Below, piece by piece: positions 24,601 to 32,839 of a stretch of 64,000 nt of DNA. The stretch is taken from the NCBI RefSeq assembly GCF_032340315.1, contig NZ_CP135436.1, forward strand, positions 1,695,501 to 1,759,500, given 5' to 3'. The translations under genes were made by a program, and so were the position numbers. A model generated the notes under the pieces. It was given only the letters and a program-made list of their open reading frames with translations. It was not told the origin of the DNA and did no database searches. Source of the stretch: Streptococcus sp. DTU_2020_1001019_1_SI_AUS_MUR_006. Its GTDB lineage: Bacteria > Bacillota > Bacilli > Lactobacillales > Streptococcaceae. The first letter of the stretch is position 1, and each line of letters opens with the position of its first letter.

Positions 24601-27193
24601 CTCCTTCAACGCGGTCATCAGGTGTGCCAACTTCTCGTTCACCAGCTCTGACATACTCAACCTCTGGTTCAATCGAGGTTTCTACTACTTTGTCCTTCGC
24701 TGGAACCTTGACAATTGTTTCTGTTGGATTTACTACTACTGGTTTTCCTACTCTTTCTGTAATTGTTCCATCTGATGGATTTACTTCGTAAGTAGTTGTT
24801 ACTGTGCTTGAACCTGCTTGTCCTGCTTCTTCTACATTGTCTTGGCCTTTATCGCGCGTATCATCTTTTACATATTTCTTAGGTGATGGGATTTCTGTTG
24901 TTTCTACTTTATCCTTCGCTCCCACTTTGACAACTCTAGCTATTGGTATAGTTACGACTTCTGGTTTGCCTTTTGATGGAGTTAGGGTTCCATTTACTGG
25001 ATCTACGCTATATGTTGTGGTGACTTTAGTTTGTCCTGATTTCCCTGAAAATTGAACAGTATCAGTACCTTTTGGACTGTTCTCATCTTTTAAATAAACT
25101 GTTTTGGGTTCAACTGAATTATACTCAACTATATCCTTCGCGCCCCCTCTATTGACTACTTCTTGCTTCTCAGTCGAAGTAAGACTGCCAGTTTTTGAGT
25201 TTACTGTGTAGCTTGTTGTCTTCTTAACAACGTCGGCTCCTCTTTTAATGTATTCTACTTCATCCTTGGCTGCGACTTTGACAACTGTTTCTATTGCCGG
25301 TTGCTTAACTACTGGTTGTCCTACATGTTCAATAAGATCTCCAGTGTTAGGATTTACACTATAAGTTGTTGTTACCGTCTGTTTCCCAGTTTTTCCAGGT
25401 ACTTCAACATTAGCTTGTCCTTTTTCGCGTGTATCATCTTTCACGTATTTCTTAGGTGATGGGATTTCTGTTGTTTCTACTTTGTCCTTCGCACCATTTT
25501 CCTTGAACACTTGATCAAGTGCATTTTTAGTAATCTGTCCTGTATCAGGATCCTTGATACTAACAGTTGTTGACTTAATGATGTCGTCTCCACGTTTGCT
25601 ATATACAACAGTTTCTCCAACTTTTTCTACAGACCTATCGGTTGTAATTTTTTTATCTTGATAACCTATTCCATCTAAGGAAATTCGTTTCCCAGAAATA
25701 AACTCTGGTCGTCTATTAATCATATCGGCTTCAAAATAAGAACGTGAACTATGACCTCTGCTTGTTCGTCCAACATTTATAACAACATCACTATCATTGC
25801 TGACACTTTTCCCTATAGTAGAATCATTATCAACAATATAATGAGTCAGTTTACCTGACTTAGCTATTTTTTTACTATCTAAACCTTTTTGCCAAAATTC
25901 AGATGACGAGAACAAACCTGTCCTCACTTTTGGAGCATTAAATGTTGTTCCTTTTTTTAAAATATTGTTATAGAAATTTCTATAATCTAATTGTTCCTTA
26001 GGAGACATAACTCTGCTATCAGAATATGCCAACTGATAGGCTTCAACCATCGCACGTTGTACTAAATATCCTCCCAAAGAATGTCCTGTTAGATAAAGGT
26101 TGGTGATACTCTTATCCTTAGCTAATTCACGCATAATTTCTTCTGCTTCTATCGCCTGTTTAGGATTACTCCCTGTTCCAAGTGTGATATCAGCACCTAT
26201 ATCTTTAGAATCACTAGTCCCACGAAATGCTAGTACTTGGGCAGTTCCATTTGGTAAATATAAGAAATCGCTCTTGGTCTCAAATAAGACAGCATCAAGT
26301 CCACTGGATGTATGATAACTTTTCTTTCTTTCCCAATAAGGTCCCAATTCCCTATTCATCATCATGTATTCATAGCGTGGTTTACTTTCCCCATTCTTTT
26401 TGTATAACTCTGCTTCTGTTAAGGGTGTCTTATGATCCAGTACTCTGTCAATATACTTATCGTCACGGTAAGCCAATTCCATGAACATAATCATATCACG
26501 TTCACTTACATTCCATTTTAATTTTTCATCTGGCTTTTCGTTACTATCAATAATACCATCACCATCAGTATCATCTAAAAGTGGATGACTGTTATAGCCT
26601 ACATACTTTTTCCCATTTTTTTCATATATATAAACTTCTTCTTTATCCTTCAAGTAATCATCATCTGTATAACCTTCTGGATTTAACTTGGGACCATTAA
26701 CTAACAAACTATCCAGTTGATCACCTTCTGAACCGATTATTCCTGCTTTTATTTGATTCGCATACTCATCAGTTAATTCATACTTTTTAAGCTCAGAAGG
26801 ATTTGATGCTGCTCTAACCTCTGGAGCGCTTGATCTGTCTTCACCTGCCACCAAAGTAGTTGCCGTCGAATTGACAGTTTCCTTATCACCAGAAGTATCC
26901 AGAATTGTCGTACTCGTAGCTACTGTTGAGAGCTCTTTAGCATCTATCTCAGAAGAAGCATTGTCTCGATGTTCTGAAATATTTTGAACTTCTTCTTTAA
27001 TCTCCACAGTCGGCAGTGAATTATCATTTTCAGAATTAACTTCTATCCCTGTTTTATTATTTTCCGTAGAAGCCAAAACTCCTTGAGTTGGAGCAAATAA
27101 GGAAACCCCTATTAGTACCGACGCCACTCCAAAAGAAAACTTTCGAATCGAAAAACGCTGGCGTTTATTAAAGATATCTTTCATGTTATCCAA
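21686..27193 (-). CDS. Surface lipase-like protein with G5-like repeat stalk and LPRLG sorting motif (1835 aa)
   Basis: Secreted protein with a YSIRK-type signal peptide (RFSIRKFSFGVAS, about 13-41). Residues 207-219 (DDTDGDGIIDSNE) form a calcium-binding DxDxDG loop like thrombospondin type 3 repeats. Residues about 225-500 are an alpha/beta-hydrolase of lipase class 3 type: AFRGTSDSKD (oxyanion region), GHSLGG (370-375, nucleophile Ser372), a candidate Asp455 or Asp457 and His481 in SRGHSSR. Residues about 515-1650 are G5-like repeats of three types, arranged as higher-order modules. One copy of the neighbour's 97-residue stalk repeat follows. The tail has LPRLG (1802-1806), a hydrophobic segment and KKKED. 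The sorting motif therefore lacks the Thr that sortase A cleaves after. Ribosome site AAGGA precedes the ATG. Lipase substrate unknown. Confidence 0.9.
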   Translation of the reverse strand: MDNMKDIFNKRQRFSIRKFSFGVASVLIGVSLFAPTQGVLASTENNKTGIEVNSENDNSLPTVEIKEEVQNISEHRDNASSEIDAKELSTVATSTTILDTSGDKETVNSTATTLVAGEDRSSAPEVRAASNPSELKKYELTDEYANQIKAGIIGSEGDQLDSLLVNGPKLNPEGYTDDDYLKDKEEVYIYEKNGKKYVGYNSHPLLDDTDGDGIIDSNEKPDEKLKWNVSERDMIMFMELAYRDDKYIDRVLDHKTPLTEAELYKKNGESKPRYEYMMMNRELGPYWERKKSYHTSSGLDAVLFETKSDFLYLPNGTAQVLAFRGTSDSKDIGADITLGTGSNPKQAIEAEEIMRELAKDKSITNLYLTGHSLGGYLVQRAMVEAYQLAYSDSRVMSPKEQLDYRNFYNNILKKGTTFNAPKVRTGLFSSSEFWQKGLDSKKIAKSGKLTHYIVDNDSTIGKSVSNDSDVVINVGRTSRGHSSRSYFEADMINRRPEFISGKRISLDGIGYQDKKITTDRSVEKVGETVVYSKRGDDIIKSTTVSIKDPDTGQITKNALDQVFKENGAKDKVETTEIPSPKKYVKDDTREKGQANVEVPGKTGKQTVTTTYSVNPNTGDLIEHVGQPVVKQPAIETVVKVAAKDEVEYIKRGADVVKKTTSYTVNSKTGSLTSTEKQEVVNRGGAKDIVEYNSVEPKTVYLKDENSPKGTDTVQFSGKSGQTKVTTTYSVDPVNGTLTPSKGKPEVVTIPIARVVKVGAKDKVETTEIPSPKKYVKDDTRDKGQDNVEEAGQAGSSTVTTTYEVNPSDGTITERVGKPVVVNPTETIVKVPAKDKVVETSIEPEVEYVRAGEREVGTPDDRVEGAKGKIVTTTTYDVDSHDGHITEHVGTPVVTPAGKIIVKVGAKTKVEQSKDSEGRDVIDTTTYEVDPKTGKVTPTTVRTYGKTKEPTVDKRVVPSPVVYEKDDTKEKGTAPTTVKGEDGEDTITTIYTVDPNTGKIIVSEGKPVRTKEPTNTVVKVAAKDRVVETPIEPEVEYVRDGERDVDTSNERIEGAKGKIVTTTTYDVDSNDGHITEHVDTPVVTPAGKTIVKVGAKTKVEQSKDSEGHDVIDTTTYEVDPKTGKVTPTTVRTYGKTKAPTVEKRVVPSPVVYEKDDTKEKGTVPTTVKGEDGEDTITTIYTVDPNTGKITASEGQPVRTKEPTNTVVKVAAKDKVVEASIEPEVEYVRDGEREVDTPNERVEGAKGKTVTTTTYDVDSNDGHITEHVGTPVVSPAGKTIVKVGAKTKVEQSKDSEGRDVIDITTYEVDPKTGKVTPTTVRTYGTTKEPTVEKRVVPSLVVYEKDDTKEKGTAPTTVKGEDGEDTITTTYTVDPNTGKITASEGQPVRTKEATNTIVKVPAKDKVETTKLPSPKKYVKDDTRDKDQPNVEEAGQTGSSTITTTYSVDPTTGAITETVGKPVVVNPTETIVKVAAKDKVVEASIEPEVEYVRDGEREVDTPNERVEGAKGKTVTTTTYDVDSNDGHITEHVGTPVVSPAGKTIVKVGAKTKVEQSKDSEGRDVIDITTYEVDPKTGKVTPTTVRTYGKTKEPKVELEQDPKTGDVTVTPKKPDGSTYPPGTKVEISGKDGNPIVVTIDEDGKGKVPNSDLPNVEKTGTGKITEPGKSSVEVPKVTTFENDALSGSIALPELMIEVRWNDEDGNVLKSSVKTGDAGAAGHGVIPRYEFLRTEVDDKEPIITHIFRKVSSNTIQVLPVTPDTNGDSSQSTDPLATPIQDAVSPNANHRSTTATIDKESKSNGSQNVLPRLGTESSMTLASLGLLGMLSGLGLAFGKKKED
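22438..25500 (-). repeat. G5-like coding repeats of the lipase-like protein
   Basis: Coding repeats of about 70-110 residues. A module with EPEVEYVRDGE, a DGHITEH stretch and KVEQSKDSEG occurs four times, a module with VVYEKDDTKEKGT three times, and a module with SPKKYVKDDTR three times. The same bases of the first module recur at 22451, 23237, 23804 and 24371, offsets 786, 567 and 567. About 348 bp starting at 22442 is identical to the tract starting at about 23228. Confidence 0.88.
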
Positions 27194-27353
27194 TCCTTTT
27201 TAACAATTTTTCATATAAAACTTAGAAAACATTAACATTTTCTGTTAACAAAATCACAATTTTTTCTTTTCCTAAAATTTAGGAAGTTTACTCTACTTTA
27301 ATACATCACATTTTAAATCCTTTCAATTTTTAAACAACTATTTGTTATAATAG

Positions 27354-27515
27354 CTAAACCCAGTCACCCAGTTCATCAGGCATGTTATTTAGGTTACGGA
27401 CAGAACCGCTAATTTTAGACTTCCAAACAACTCTGTAAAAAAGTACAAGGTTATCTTTTTCTATTTTATCATCTAGTTCCATTTTCCCATCCGTATAAAG
27501 ATCAATAACCTGCTG
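27354..27515 (-). pseudogene. Orphan open-frame fragment, probable gene remnant
   Basis: The frame is open for 53 codons, from just after a TAA (27516-27518) to a TAG at 27354. Its only ATG (27482) would give 42 residues, with FYRVVWKSKISGSVRNLNN in the middle and ending in DELGDWV. The composition looks coding and coding continues upstream of the ATG, so it is probably the 3' end of a deleted gene. I do not recognise the family, and no ribosome site precedes the ATG. Confidence 0.4.
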
Positions 27516-27604
27516 TTAAAATTTCACTAAATTAAGAAAGAAATCTAAATACTGAACTTTCTATACTGCCATTATATCACAAAGAATTCCTTAAAAGAAA
27601 AAAA

Positions 27605-27642
27605 TCACCATTCTTGATTTTCTAGAAAACAAAGAATGGTGA
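27605..27642 (-). terminator. Terminator after the YtxH-domain gene
   Basis: A perfect 11-bp inverted repeat (TCACCATTCTT/AAGAATGGTGA) followed on the minus strand by a run of T. It lies 8 bp past the stop at 27650. Confidence 0.88.
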
Positions 27643-27649
27643 CTCTATG

Positions 27650-28045
27650 TTAATTTTCTTGAAGCTCAATGACAATTTCTTGACCATTTCCATTTTCTTC
27701 CACAACTACTTTTTCTTCTAGTTGTGATTTGAAATGATTCAAGGTTTCTTTTGAAGCTTCAGTCGCTTGTTGAGCATGGTATTTTGCTTTATCTAAGACA
27801 GTGTCAAGAGTAATTTCCCCAGATTCAATCTGCTCTTTTGTTTTAAGAACGAATTCTTTGGTTTGTTCTTTGACATCCGTTAATTTTTCACAAACCTGCT
27901 CTTTAGCATACTCAGGATCTTCTTTTAGATCTTCTAAAAATTCTTGTGCTTGGCTTCTAACTTGTTTACCTTTGTCACTAGTTAGAAACAAGGCAGCTGC
28001 AACACCTGAAACAGTTCCTAAAAGGATAGATGATAGTTTTCCCAT
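27650..28045 (-). CDS. YtxH domain-containing protein
   Basis: Small membrane-associated protein of 131 residues. One N-terminal hydrophobic segment (about 5-22, with the small-residue run TVSGVAAALFL) precedes a long charged helical region, the YtxH layout. It lies 15 bp after a DUF948 gene, and the pair often occurs together and is linked to envelope or general stress in Firmicutes. Exact role unknown. Confidence 0.85.
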   Translation of the reverse strand: MGKLSSILLGTVSGVAAALFLTSDKGKQVRSQAQEFLEDLKEDPEYAKEQVCEKLTDVKEQTKEFVLKTKEQIESGEITLDTVLDKAKYHAQQATEASKETLNHFKSQLEEKVVVEENGNGQEIVIELQEN

Positions 28046-28060
28046 TAGTCAACTCCTTTT

Positions 28061-28444
28061 TTATTTTTTAAAAAATTTACTTGCAACACGAATGGCAGAT
28101 AAACTTGCACCAGTTTTTATAGTTTTTGATCCAGCAGATGATGCTTTTTTACTCAAAACACGTGCTTGCTCATTTAGGTCAGAAACAGAAACAGAAAGGT
28201 CTGCAACTGCTGTAAAGAGGGGATCAATTGTAGCAACTTTGACATTGATATCATCAACAAGAACGTTGACTTTTGTAAGCAATTCATTTGTTTGATGAAG
28301 AGTTACATCTACATCTGATGTTAAAGTTTTAACAGTCTTTTCAGTTTCATCGATTACACGACCAACTTTTTGAAGGGTAATAATCAGATAAACTAAAAAT
28401 ACAACCAAGGCAATTGCCACAAAAATATAAGCCACTTCTAACAT
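28061..28444 (-). CDS. DUF948 domain-containing protein
   Basis: 127 residues: one N-terminal transmembrane helix (about 4-24), then a coiled-coil with heptad-like hydrophobics (about 28-110). This is the DUF948 architecture. It starts 1 bp after lgt's stop and precedes the YtxH gene, so lgt, DUF948 and YtxH are probably one transcript. Function unknown, probably membrane-bound scaffold or stress protein. Confidence 0.85.
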   Translation of the reverse strand: MLEVAYIFVAIALVVFLVYLIITLQKVGRVIDETEKTVKTLTSDVDVTLHQTNELLTKVNVLVDDINVKVATIDPLFTAVADLSVSVSDLNEQARVLSKKASSAGSKTIKTGASLSAIRVASKFFKK

Positions 28445-28445
28445 T

Positions 28446-29234
28446 TTAATTCTCCTTTTTTACATTATAAAATGGTGCTTTTTTCCGATTTTGATAAAAG
28501 ATGATATAAATACCAAGGCCAATCAATAGCGCGGACAACCACTGGGATACTCGGAGCCCAAAGAACATGAGACTATCCGTACGCATACCCTCGATAATCA
28601 TACGTCCAAATCCGTACCAAATTAGATAAAAGGCAGTGATATGACCACGACGGATACTCTTTAATCGGCGTCTAAAAATGACAATCAAGGCAAAACCGAT
28701 CAGATTCCAGATAGATTCGTATAAGAAGGTTGGTTGGCGGTATGAGCCATCAATATACATCTGATTCTTAATAAAACCAGGTAAATAGTCTAGATTGTCA
28801 ACGACTGCTCCATAAGCTTCTTGGTTAAAAAAGTTTCCCCAACGCCCTAGACTCTGAGCAATCATGACGCTCGGAGCTGCAATATCTAAGAAATCCCAAG
28901 TATTGATTAATTTGCGATCAGCAAAGATATAGAGAACAATCGCTCCAGTAATTAAACCGCCATAAATCGCAAGACCACCATTCCAAATAGCAAAAATCTC
29001 TCCCAGATGTTGGCTATAGTAATCAAATCTAAAAATAACATAGTAGAGTCTAGCACCAATGATGGATAAAGGAAAGGCAATTAAGATAAAGTCCAAAATA
29101 TCATCAGATAAAATCTTCTTTTTAGGCGCTTCTTTACTGGCAAGGTATACCGCTAAAACAAGACCTGAAACAATGCAGAGTGCATACCATCTAACAGCTA
29201 AAGGGCCAATTTGAAAAGCAATTGGATCAATCAT
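28446..29234 (-). CDS. lgt: Prolipoprotein diacylglyceryl transferase Lgt
   Basis: Integral membrane enzyme of 262 residues that transfers diacylglycerol to the lipobox Cys of prolipoproteins such as the PstS encoded here. Seven or so hydrophobic segments are seen. The Lgt signature is visible as [13 protein letters not shown] at about residue 135 and the essential Arg-Gly stretch [16 protein letters not shown] near 210-225. It overlaps hprK by 8 bp. Confidence 0.96.
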   Translation of the reverse strand: MIDPIAFQIGPLAVRWYALCIVSGLVLAVYLASKEAPKKKILSDDILDFILIAFPLSIIGARLYYVIFRFDYYSQHLGEIFAIWNGGLAIYGGLITGAIVLYIFADRKLINTWDFLDIAAPSVMIAQSLGRWGNFFNQEAYGAVVDNLDYLPGFIKNQMYIDGSYRQPTFLYESIWNLIGFALIVIFRRRLKSIRRGHITAFYLIWYGFGRMIIEGMRTDSLMFFGLRVSQWLSALLIGLGIYIIFYQNRKKAPFYNVKKEN

Positions 29235-30162
29235 CTTTCACCTCGTTCTTTGCAATCAGATTTGTCAATCTTTCTTCAAACAATCGAGTAGCATCAAAGC
29301 CCATTTCCTTAGCACGATAATTCATCGCTGCTGCTTCGATAACGACAGAAATATTACGTCCTGTTTTTACAGGAATGCGGATACGCGGAATGGCTACTCC
29401 AGAAATCTCCAATTCTTCAGCATTATTGCCTAGGCGATCAAAAGTCTTTTGTGTGTCATAATTTTCTAGATAGACAGCTAACTGAACTTGTGAAGAATCC
29501 TTAACTGCACTGGCACCATAAAGACTCATCACATCTATAATACCAACACCACGAATCTCAAGTAAATGCTTCAAGATTTCAGCTGGTTCACCCCAGAGAG
29601 TCATTTCATCCTTAGCAAAGATATCTACACGGTCATCCGCTACCAAACGGTGTCCTCGTTTCACGAGTTCTAAACCTGTCTCACTCTTACCAATACCACT
29701 GTCACCCTGAATGAGCACACCCATACCATAGATATCCATCAAGACACCATGTACACTTTCACGCTCAGCCAAACGAGAATCTAGGTAACTTGACAATTCC
29801 CCAGACAGACGACTTGTTGCTGTACGACTCGTTAAAATAGCGATTTTACATTCTCTAGCAGCCTTTAGCATTTCCTCTGGAACTACTAAACCACGCGCAA
29901 CAATAACTGCAGGTGTTTCTGGTTGAAACATCTTTTTCAAAACCTGGTAGCGATTATGAGAAGACATACTAATCAGATAAGACCACTCTTTCATTCCCAA
30001 AAGTTGAATCCGCTCTGGAGTATAGTAGTCAAAATACCCCGTCATTTCAAGCCCTGGTCGCGTAATATCCGCAGTATTGATTTTCTTTTCAAGTAATTCA
30101 GTCTCACCATAGACAATGTCTAGTCTGAGCTTATCAATCACTTCTTTGACTAAAACCGACAT
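29227..30162 (-). CDS. hprK: HPr kinase/phosphorylase
   Basis: Bifunctional enzyme that phosphorylates HPr at Ser46 and so controls carbon catabolite repression through CcpA, 311 residues. The P-loop GDSGIGKS is at residues 153-160 and the family His138 lies in ESVHG. The C-terminal signature [18 protein letters not shown] is present. ATG at 30162 was chosen because GAAGGAG lies 7 nt upstream. A TTG five codons earlier sits in that ribosome site. It is followed by lgt with an 8-bp overlap. Confidence 0.96.
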   Translation of the reverse strand: MSVLVKEVIDKLRLDIVYGETELLEKKINTADITRPGLEMTGYFDYYTPERIQLLGMKEWSYLISMSSHNRYQVLKKMFQPETPAVIVARGLVVPEEMLKAARECKIAILTSRTATSRLSGELSSYLDSRLAERESVHGVLMDIYGMGVLIQGDSGIGKSETGLELVKRGHRLVADDRVDIFAKDEMTLWGEPAEILKHLLEIRGVGIIDVMSLYGASAVKDSSQVQLAVYLENYDTQKTFDRLGNNAEELEISGVAIPRIRIPVKTGRNISVVIEAAAMNYRAKEMGFDATRLFEERLTNLIAKNEVKDD

Positions 30163-30259
30163 AATTTTCTCCTTCAATCAAGTTCTTCCCTCTATTATAT
30201 CAAATTGTAGGAGGAAGTTTCAGAATTTTGCAGGATTTATAGGATTTATTTAAAGCAAA

Positions 30260-30283
30260 AAAGACTAGATCACTCTAGCCTTT
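30260..30283 (-). terminator. Terminator after rpsU
   Basis: A 10-bp stem (AAAGGCTAGA against TCTAGTCTTT on the minus strand, one G-U pair) with a 4-nt loop, followed by a T run. It lies 9 bp past the rpsU stop. Confidence 0.88.
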
Positions 30284-30291
30284 CTTATTAA

Positions 30292-30468
30292 TTAGAATTT
30301 TTTACGTTTACGAGCTGCTTCTGACTTACGTTTACGTTTTACAGAAGGTTTTTCATAGAATTCACGTTTGCGTGTTTCTTGAAGAGTACCAGCTTTAGTA
30401 ACTGCACGTTTGAAACGACGAAGAGCATCGTCAAGAGATTCATTCTTACGTACTACTGTTTTAGACAT
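30292..30468 (-). CDS. rpsU: 30S ribosomal protein S21
   Basis: 58 residues, highly basic, ending in [11 protein letters not shown], typical S21. It helps the small subunit bind mRNA. The ATG at 30468 is preceded by GGGAGTG. An ORF extending to 30492 was rejected since it covers the ribosome site. It has its own terminator and seems monocistronic. Confidence 0.96.
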
Positions 30469-30492
30469 TTTTTTCACTCCCTTCAAGTTCAA

Positions 30493-30971
30493 GATCTATT
30501 CTATTTTACACGGAATAAAGAAAATTGTCAAGAAAAAAATGAAATTCTCCCAAATCATTCCATTTAAAATTTACAAGATTTTACCATTATGTCTAGCCTA
30601 GTTCTCCACTTCTAAAGTTTGTTCTAAACGAACACTTAATTTTTTAATTTCTAACCCCATGTGGTCTAGGTACTCCCAATAATCTGACGGTAGATCAAAA
30701 ATGGTATATAAGTCCTTGCTGCCAACGTGATCAACAAGATGTTTCAGTATTTGCTCTCGAATAAAATATAAATCCTTTACTTGACCTAAACTAATAGTTT
30801 CTAACTTTGCTAAATACTGACATAAAGCAGAAAGTGAAGAACAGTCAAATTTGTCTTCTTCATGTAAAAAATATAAAAATTTTGATTTTCAACCCTTATC
30901 ATATTTGAAATATACCCAAACCAAAAAACCACCCAATCCATAGGATCGAATGGTCTTTAATGATTAAAATC
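30493..30971. other. 479-bp gap between rpsU and nagB
   Basis: About 100 bp of AT-rich leader of rpsU, then a broken gene at 30598-30956 (listed separately) that abuts the nagB stop. No promoter or RNA was recognised in the rest. Confidence 0.6.
30598..30956 (-). pseudogene. Frameshifted remnant of an unidentified gene
   Basis: A coding-like frame runs from 30888 to a TAG at 30598 (96 codons, no usable start), with acidic, aromatic-rich sequence such as KDLYTIFDLPSDYWEYLDH. Its upstream part continues in another frame from about 30956, including MDWVVFWFGYISNMIRVENQ. The two halves join if one T is added to the T run at about 30865-30872, giving NFYIF-LHEEDKFD. So a one-base deletion in a homopolymer probably broke it. 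The 5' end is also missing, since TAA precedes at 30957. Family not recognised. Confidence 0.6.
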
Positions 30972-31679
30972 TTATTTTTTTAACAAGCTGAGTGCTGCTG
31001 CATCTGCGATAATGGTCACATCTGGATGGTTTTGCAGGCTACTTGCAGGTAGACTTTCTGTCACAGGGCCTTCAACAGTTCCAGCGATAGCTTCTGCTTT
31101 TGATTCACCATAAGCAAATAGAAGGATAGACTTAGCATCCAAAATGTTCTTAATCCCCATTGAAATAGCTTGGGTTGGAACATCTTCAATCTTCTCAAAG
31201 AAGCGCGCGTTAGCTTCGATAGTAGACTGGTCAAGCTCTACAAGGTGAGTTTGACTATCAAATGGTGTGCCTGGTTCATTAAAGCCTATATGACCATTGC
31301 GACCAATTCCTAAGATTTGTAGGTCAACTGGATGGTCAGCAAGAATTTGGTTGTAGCGTTCTACTTCTGCTTCTGCATTATCCTTGACACCACGTGGCAA
31401 GAAGCTTTCTTTAAATGGTTTCTTATTGAAAAGATTTTCTTGCATGAAGTAACGATATGATTGAGGATTGTCCCCATCAAGACCTACGTACTCATCCAAG
31501 TTCACACTTGTAAGATTTGAAAAATCAAGATCGCTCTCAACGATTTGTTGGTAAAACTCCAGAGGGCTACTTCCTGTTGCAAGTCCCAATGTTTGTGCAC
31601 CGTTTTCCAATTTTTCTTTTAAGATATCAAAAGCAACTTTTCCACCTTCAATTGGATTTTCCACTTGAATAACTTTCAT
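30972..31679 (-). CDS. nagB: Glucosamine-6-phosphate deaminase
   Basis: Converts glucosamine-6-phosphate to fructose-6-phosphate and ammonia, the last step of amino-sugar use, 235 residues. Signature [20 protein letters not shown] is at about residues 124-143 and the N-terminal substrate loop [14 protein letters not shown] near 35. The ATG at 31679 was chosen since GGAGG lies 8 nt upstream. The promoter just upstream carries NagR-like and cre-like sites, fitting induction by amino sugars and glucose repression. Confidence 0.96.
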   Translation of the reverse strand: MKVIQVENPIEGGKVAFDILKEKLENGAQTLGLATGSSPLEFYQQIVESDLDFSNLTSVNLDEYVGLDGDNPQSYRYFMQENLFNKKPFKESFLPRGVKDNAEAEVERYNQILADHPVDLQILGIGRNGHIGFNEPGTPFDSQTHLVELDQSTIEANARFFEKIEDVPTQAISMGIKNILDAKSILLFAYGESKAEAIAGTVEGPVTESLPASSLQNHPDVTIIADAAALSLLKK

Positions 31680-31706
31680 AATTTTGTCCTCCATATTCTT
31701 TATTTT

Positions 31707-31750
31707 ATTATATGGTATAGACCAATTTTTGTCAAGTGAAAACGATTTAT
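31707..31750 (-). promoter_or_regulatory. nagB promoter with NagR-like operator and cre-like site
   Basis: On the minus strand TTGACA (31730-31735), a 17-bp spacer and TATAAT (31707-31712) form a near-consensus sigma-A promoter with start near 31700. The spacer contains TGGTCTATACCA (31713-31724), matching the dre operator type bound by NagR/YvoA GntR regulators. Just upstream, TGAAAACGATTT (31737-31748, plus strand) fits most of the CcpA cre consensus. Confidence 0.72.
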
Positions 31751-32202
31751 TTTTGTTGAAAATATGACAGTAGCCTCAAAATAGCTACTGTCTTGTCTCA
31801 TTTGATTCTTAAAACCTTGATAGACTTGACAAATAGTAGGAAAGAGCCAAAAAAAGCTCGATAATATTTGTAATAGGCAAATTCCTATAGATATTATGGA
31901 GCTTTTTATTGTATCGAATTGTCAAATGAAGAGCAGATAGTAGATTGCATACAGAATAGTGCACTGTGACTTCTAAAACATTGCGAGAAATTGATTTGAC
32001 TTCCTTAATCAATTTATCCAGATTTTATTTCACTTCACTATACTTTCAAGGTCTATTATTTAGTATATCCTCCGACAAGTGAATAGTATCATCAACTAAC
32101 ATGAGATTGCTAGCATTGAAAGAATTTTTTTAATAATATTAGCAACATATTTATTTTACAAAAAATATTAATCATAAAAAATCTTGTTCATCTATAATGA
32201 AC
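31751..32202. repeat. Non-coding stretch with two hairpins and a possible ISL3-type end
   Basis: Contains a perfect 9-bp hairpin GACAGTAGC/GCTACTGTC (31766-31792). The sequence ending in AAGAGCC at 31848 reads GGCTCTTTCC on the minus strand, like ISL3-family termini. It is followed at 31851-31907 by a 57-bp palindrome with arms AAAAAGCTC, ATAATAT and ATAGG. A 67-codon frame covers 31809-32012 but has no recognised family. Probably insertion-sequence debris. Confidence 0.4.
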
Positions 32203-32838
32203 CTAGAAAATATATTTCTTTAAAGTATTTGATAAAGCTTGATAACCAGAAACGCTGAGGTGAAGCCCATCCGTTGTGTAGTCTTCCTTGAGTTGTCCTT
32301 CCTGATCGAGTAGGTTCTCGAAAACAGAAACGTATTCTACCTGCATGTAGCTGGAAGCTAAGTCTTGATAAGCTTGATTCCAGGCCTTGATTTTCTCATT
32401 GGTACGAATATAAACTGTCTGCTTGAAGTCCGTACTCTCATTGACCGGCAAAATGGAAACTAGCTTTATCTGTGACAGTGGATAGTCGCGAGAAATGGTT
32501 TGAATCACGCTCTCAAGATTGTTTAGCGCTTCATTCATTGGAACATCTTTTCCAATGTCATTTGTCCCAATCAATAGTACAATTTGGTCCACTGCATCGC
32601 CATAGAGGTGGGCATCAAGATTTTCTCGTAAAAGTCCCGTCTGATAGCCTCGAACCCCTCGGTTCACAATGGTTTTTGACGTTCCCAATAATTCTTGCAA
32701 GGGATAATACTCAATAATAGAATCCCCGATAAAAATGATATCTGGTTCAATTACCGAGATTTGATTAAGTTCACGATACTTGGTTTGAATTTTCTCTTGC
32801 TCTTTTAAGAGCCAGTTTTCTAAAAGCTGTACTGCCAA
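32203..32838 (-). CDS. SGNH/GDSL family hydrolase
   Basis: Esterase-type hydrolase of 211 residues, no signal peptide seen. Block I GDSIIEYYP carries the nucleophile Ser, block III GTNDIG the oxyanion Asn, and block V TTDGLHLS the Asp-His pair. Such proteins have been annotated as platelet-activating-factor acetylhydrolase-like in streptococci, but the substrate is unproved. The start is TTG at 32838, supported by GAGGAG 6 nt upstream. The preceding HAD gene ends 1 bp away, so the two are coupled. Confidence 0.88.
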   Translation of the reverse strand: MAVQLLENWLLKEQEKIQTKYRELNQISVIEPDIIFIGDSIIEYYPLQELLGTSKTIVNRGVRGYQTGLLRENLDAHLYGDAVDQIVLLIGTNDIGKDVPMNEALNNLESVIQTISRDYPLSQIKLVSILPVNESTDFKQTVYIRTNEKIKAWNQAYQDLASSYMQVEYVSVFENLLDQEGQLKEDYTTDGLHLSVSGYQALSNTLKKYIF

Positions 32839-32839
32839 G

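Larger units (their letters stand above)
27194..27649. other. 456-bp gap upstream of the lipase-like gene
   Basis: Holds the lipase gene leader (AT-rich, no clear promoter hexamers found), a small palindrome TTCCTAAA/TTTAGGAA near 27280, an orphan open frame at 27354-27515 listed separately, and the terminator of the YtxH gene at 27605-27642. Confidence 0.6.

Noticed and set aside
31809..32012. 67-codon minus-strand frame as a gene
   Set aside because: No recognised family, covers a palindrome, and no ribosome site. Kept only as possible IS debris.
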